From positions 1 through 5,057 of the forward strand of contig JALOTS010000194.1 of the NCBI GenBank assembly GCA_025457785.1: a DNA stretch of 5,057 bases, written 5' to 3'. Below the pieces are notes generated by a model. That model was not told the DNA's origin. It saw nothing but the letters and a program-made list of their open reading frames with translations, and did not search any database. The DNA is from Pontiellaceae bacterium. Lineage in GTDB: Bacteria > Verrucomicrobiota > Kiritimatiellia > Kiritimatiellales > Tichowtungiaceae. The position numbers and the translations under genes are program-made. Below, piece by piece: positions 4,605 to 5,057 of the stretch. Within the stretch, counting starts at the first letter, position 1. Every line of letters begins with the position of its first letter.

Positions 4605-5057
4605 ATGAAACAATGGATGAAGATTTTCGGGGTGTTGGCCGGGTCGGCGGTTCTGGCCGTTGCGGATGTAACCGTGACCAATCTGACGGTAGCACAACGG
4701 CCCGGCACCAAGCTGATGGACATCACCTATGATGTTTCCAACACGATGACGAATGCGGTGACAAGTTCCCTGACGGTTAAAAATGGTGCAAATATAGTGG
4801 TTGCAACGAATCTGACCGGGCATGTCGGGGCGGGCATTCCTGTCGGCACAAATAGAACGATGGTTTGGAATATGGCCACAGACTGGAACGGTAACGTGGT
4901 GGACTTGACCTTTACCGTTACAGTGGAGGAGGGACTTTCACCTTGTCCTGTGGTCAAGACCGGCCAGACGGTCAGTTACCGTGCGGGGGACGACGGCGAT
5001 CTTGAACCGGGCGTAGCATGGCCCAATCCCCGCTTTACAGTACTCACCAACGGCACG
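4605..5057 (+). CDS. Secreted protein with N-terminal beta-rich domain and the start of a DUF1566 (Lcl C-terminal) domain, 3' end cut by window edge
   Basis: 151 codons are visible, open to the window end. Residues 1-20 form a signal peptide: MKQWMK, a hydrophobic stretch, and a likely cut after AVA before Asp21. Residues 21-108 form a beta-rich module with the landmarks QRPGTKLMDITYDV (31-44), LTGHVGAGIPVG (70-81) and MVWNMATDWNGN (86-97). I recognise this module from exported PVC-bacterial proteins, where it precedes formylglycine-generating-enzyme-like (SUMF1) or DUF1566 domains. Residues 114-150 (CPVVKTGQTVSYRAGDDGD, then GVAWPNPRFT) match the usual entry into a DUF1566 domain, a family of unknown exact role found in cell-surface proteins. 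It is transcribed away from murG, with no visible functional tie to it. The exact function is unknown, and the missing C-terminal part would be needed to settle the domain call. Confidence 0.8.
   Translation, partial: MKQWMKIFGVLAGSAVLAVADVTVTNLTVAQRPGTKLMDITYDVSNTMTNAVTSSLTVKNGANIVVATNLTGHVGAGIPVGTNRTMVWNMATDWNGNVVDLTFTVTVEEGLSPCPVVKTGQTVSYRAGDDGDLEPGVAWPNPRFTVLTNGT

Noticed and set aside
4423..4823. Minus-strand frames opposite the upstream region and start of the secreted-protein gene
   Set aside because: They are antisense to a gene with a strong SD, signal peptide and DUF1566 entry motif, and contain poly-Lys/Phe stretches from the T8/A8 tracts.

Overview
The window reads as a bacterial chromosome segment of moderate GC content. 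My best guess is the Kiritimatiellota/Lentisphaerota side of the PVC superphylum. This is inference from three things: the style of the secreted protein at the right edge, short 7- and 8-bp degenerate satellites placed in and beside genes, and the look of the endonuclease-family gene. No rRNA or other phylogenetic marker confirms it.

Positions 3997 down to 1 (minus strand) hold five genes in one direction: murG, murC, an endonuclease/exonuclease/phosphatase (EEP) family gene, a FabZ-like hotdog protein, and a YbgC/FadM-like acyl-CoA thioesterase that runs off the left edge. murG and murC overlap by 16 bp. The last three are tightly packed, with a 15-bp gap and then an 8-bp overlap. MurG makes lipid II from lipid I and MurC adds L-Ala to UDP-MurNAc, so the first half is a fragment of the division/cell-wall (dcw) cluster. 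The hotdog pair suggests the start of an acyl-ACP or acyl-CoA pathway, possibly aryl-polyene-like, continuing outside the window. A 107-bp gap filled with octamer repeats in two opposed orientations separates the two halves. It can form a stem of about 20 bp, and it supplies the stop codon of murC. A separate heptamer satellite lies inside the murC reading frame.

Positions 3998-4604 are a non-coding divergent region of about 600 bp. It holds two copies of a CTGACCCCGG-plus-hairpin unit 53 bp apart, an opposite-strand GGGGTCAGA motif, a 13-bp direct repeat, and matching T8 and A8 tracts. It looks like a decayed REP/MITE-like element next to the upstream region of the following gene.

Positions 4605-5057 (plus strand) hold the start of a secreted protein. 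It has a signal peptide, a small beta-rich domain, and the opening of a DUF1566 (Lcl C-terminal) domain, cut by the right edge.

I see no complete novel system. The points most worth checking are the Gln at the FabZ catalytic Glu position, the satellite tracts inside and at the end of murC, the opposed octamer arrays, and the REP-like units.
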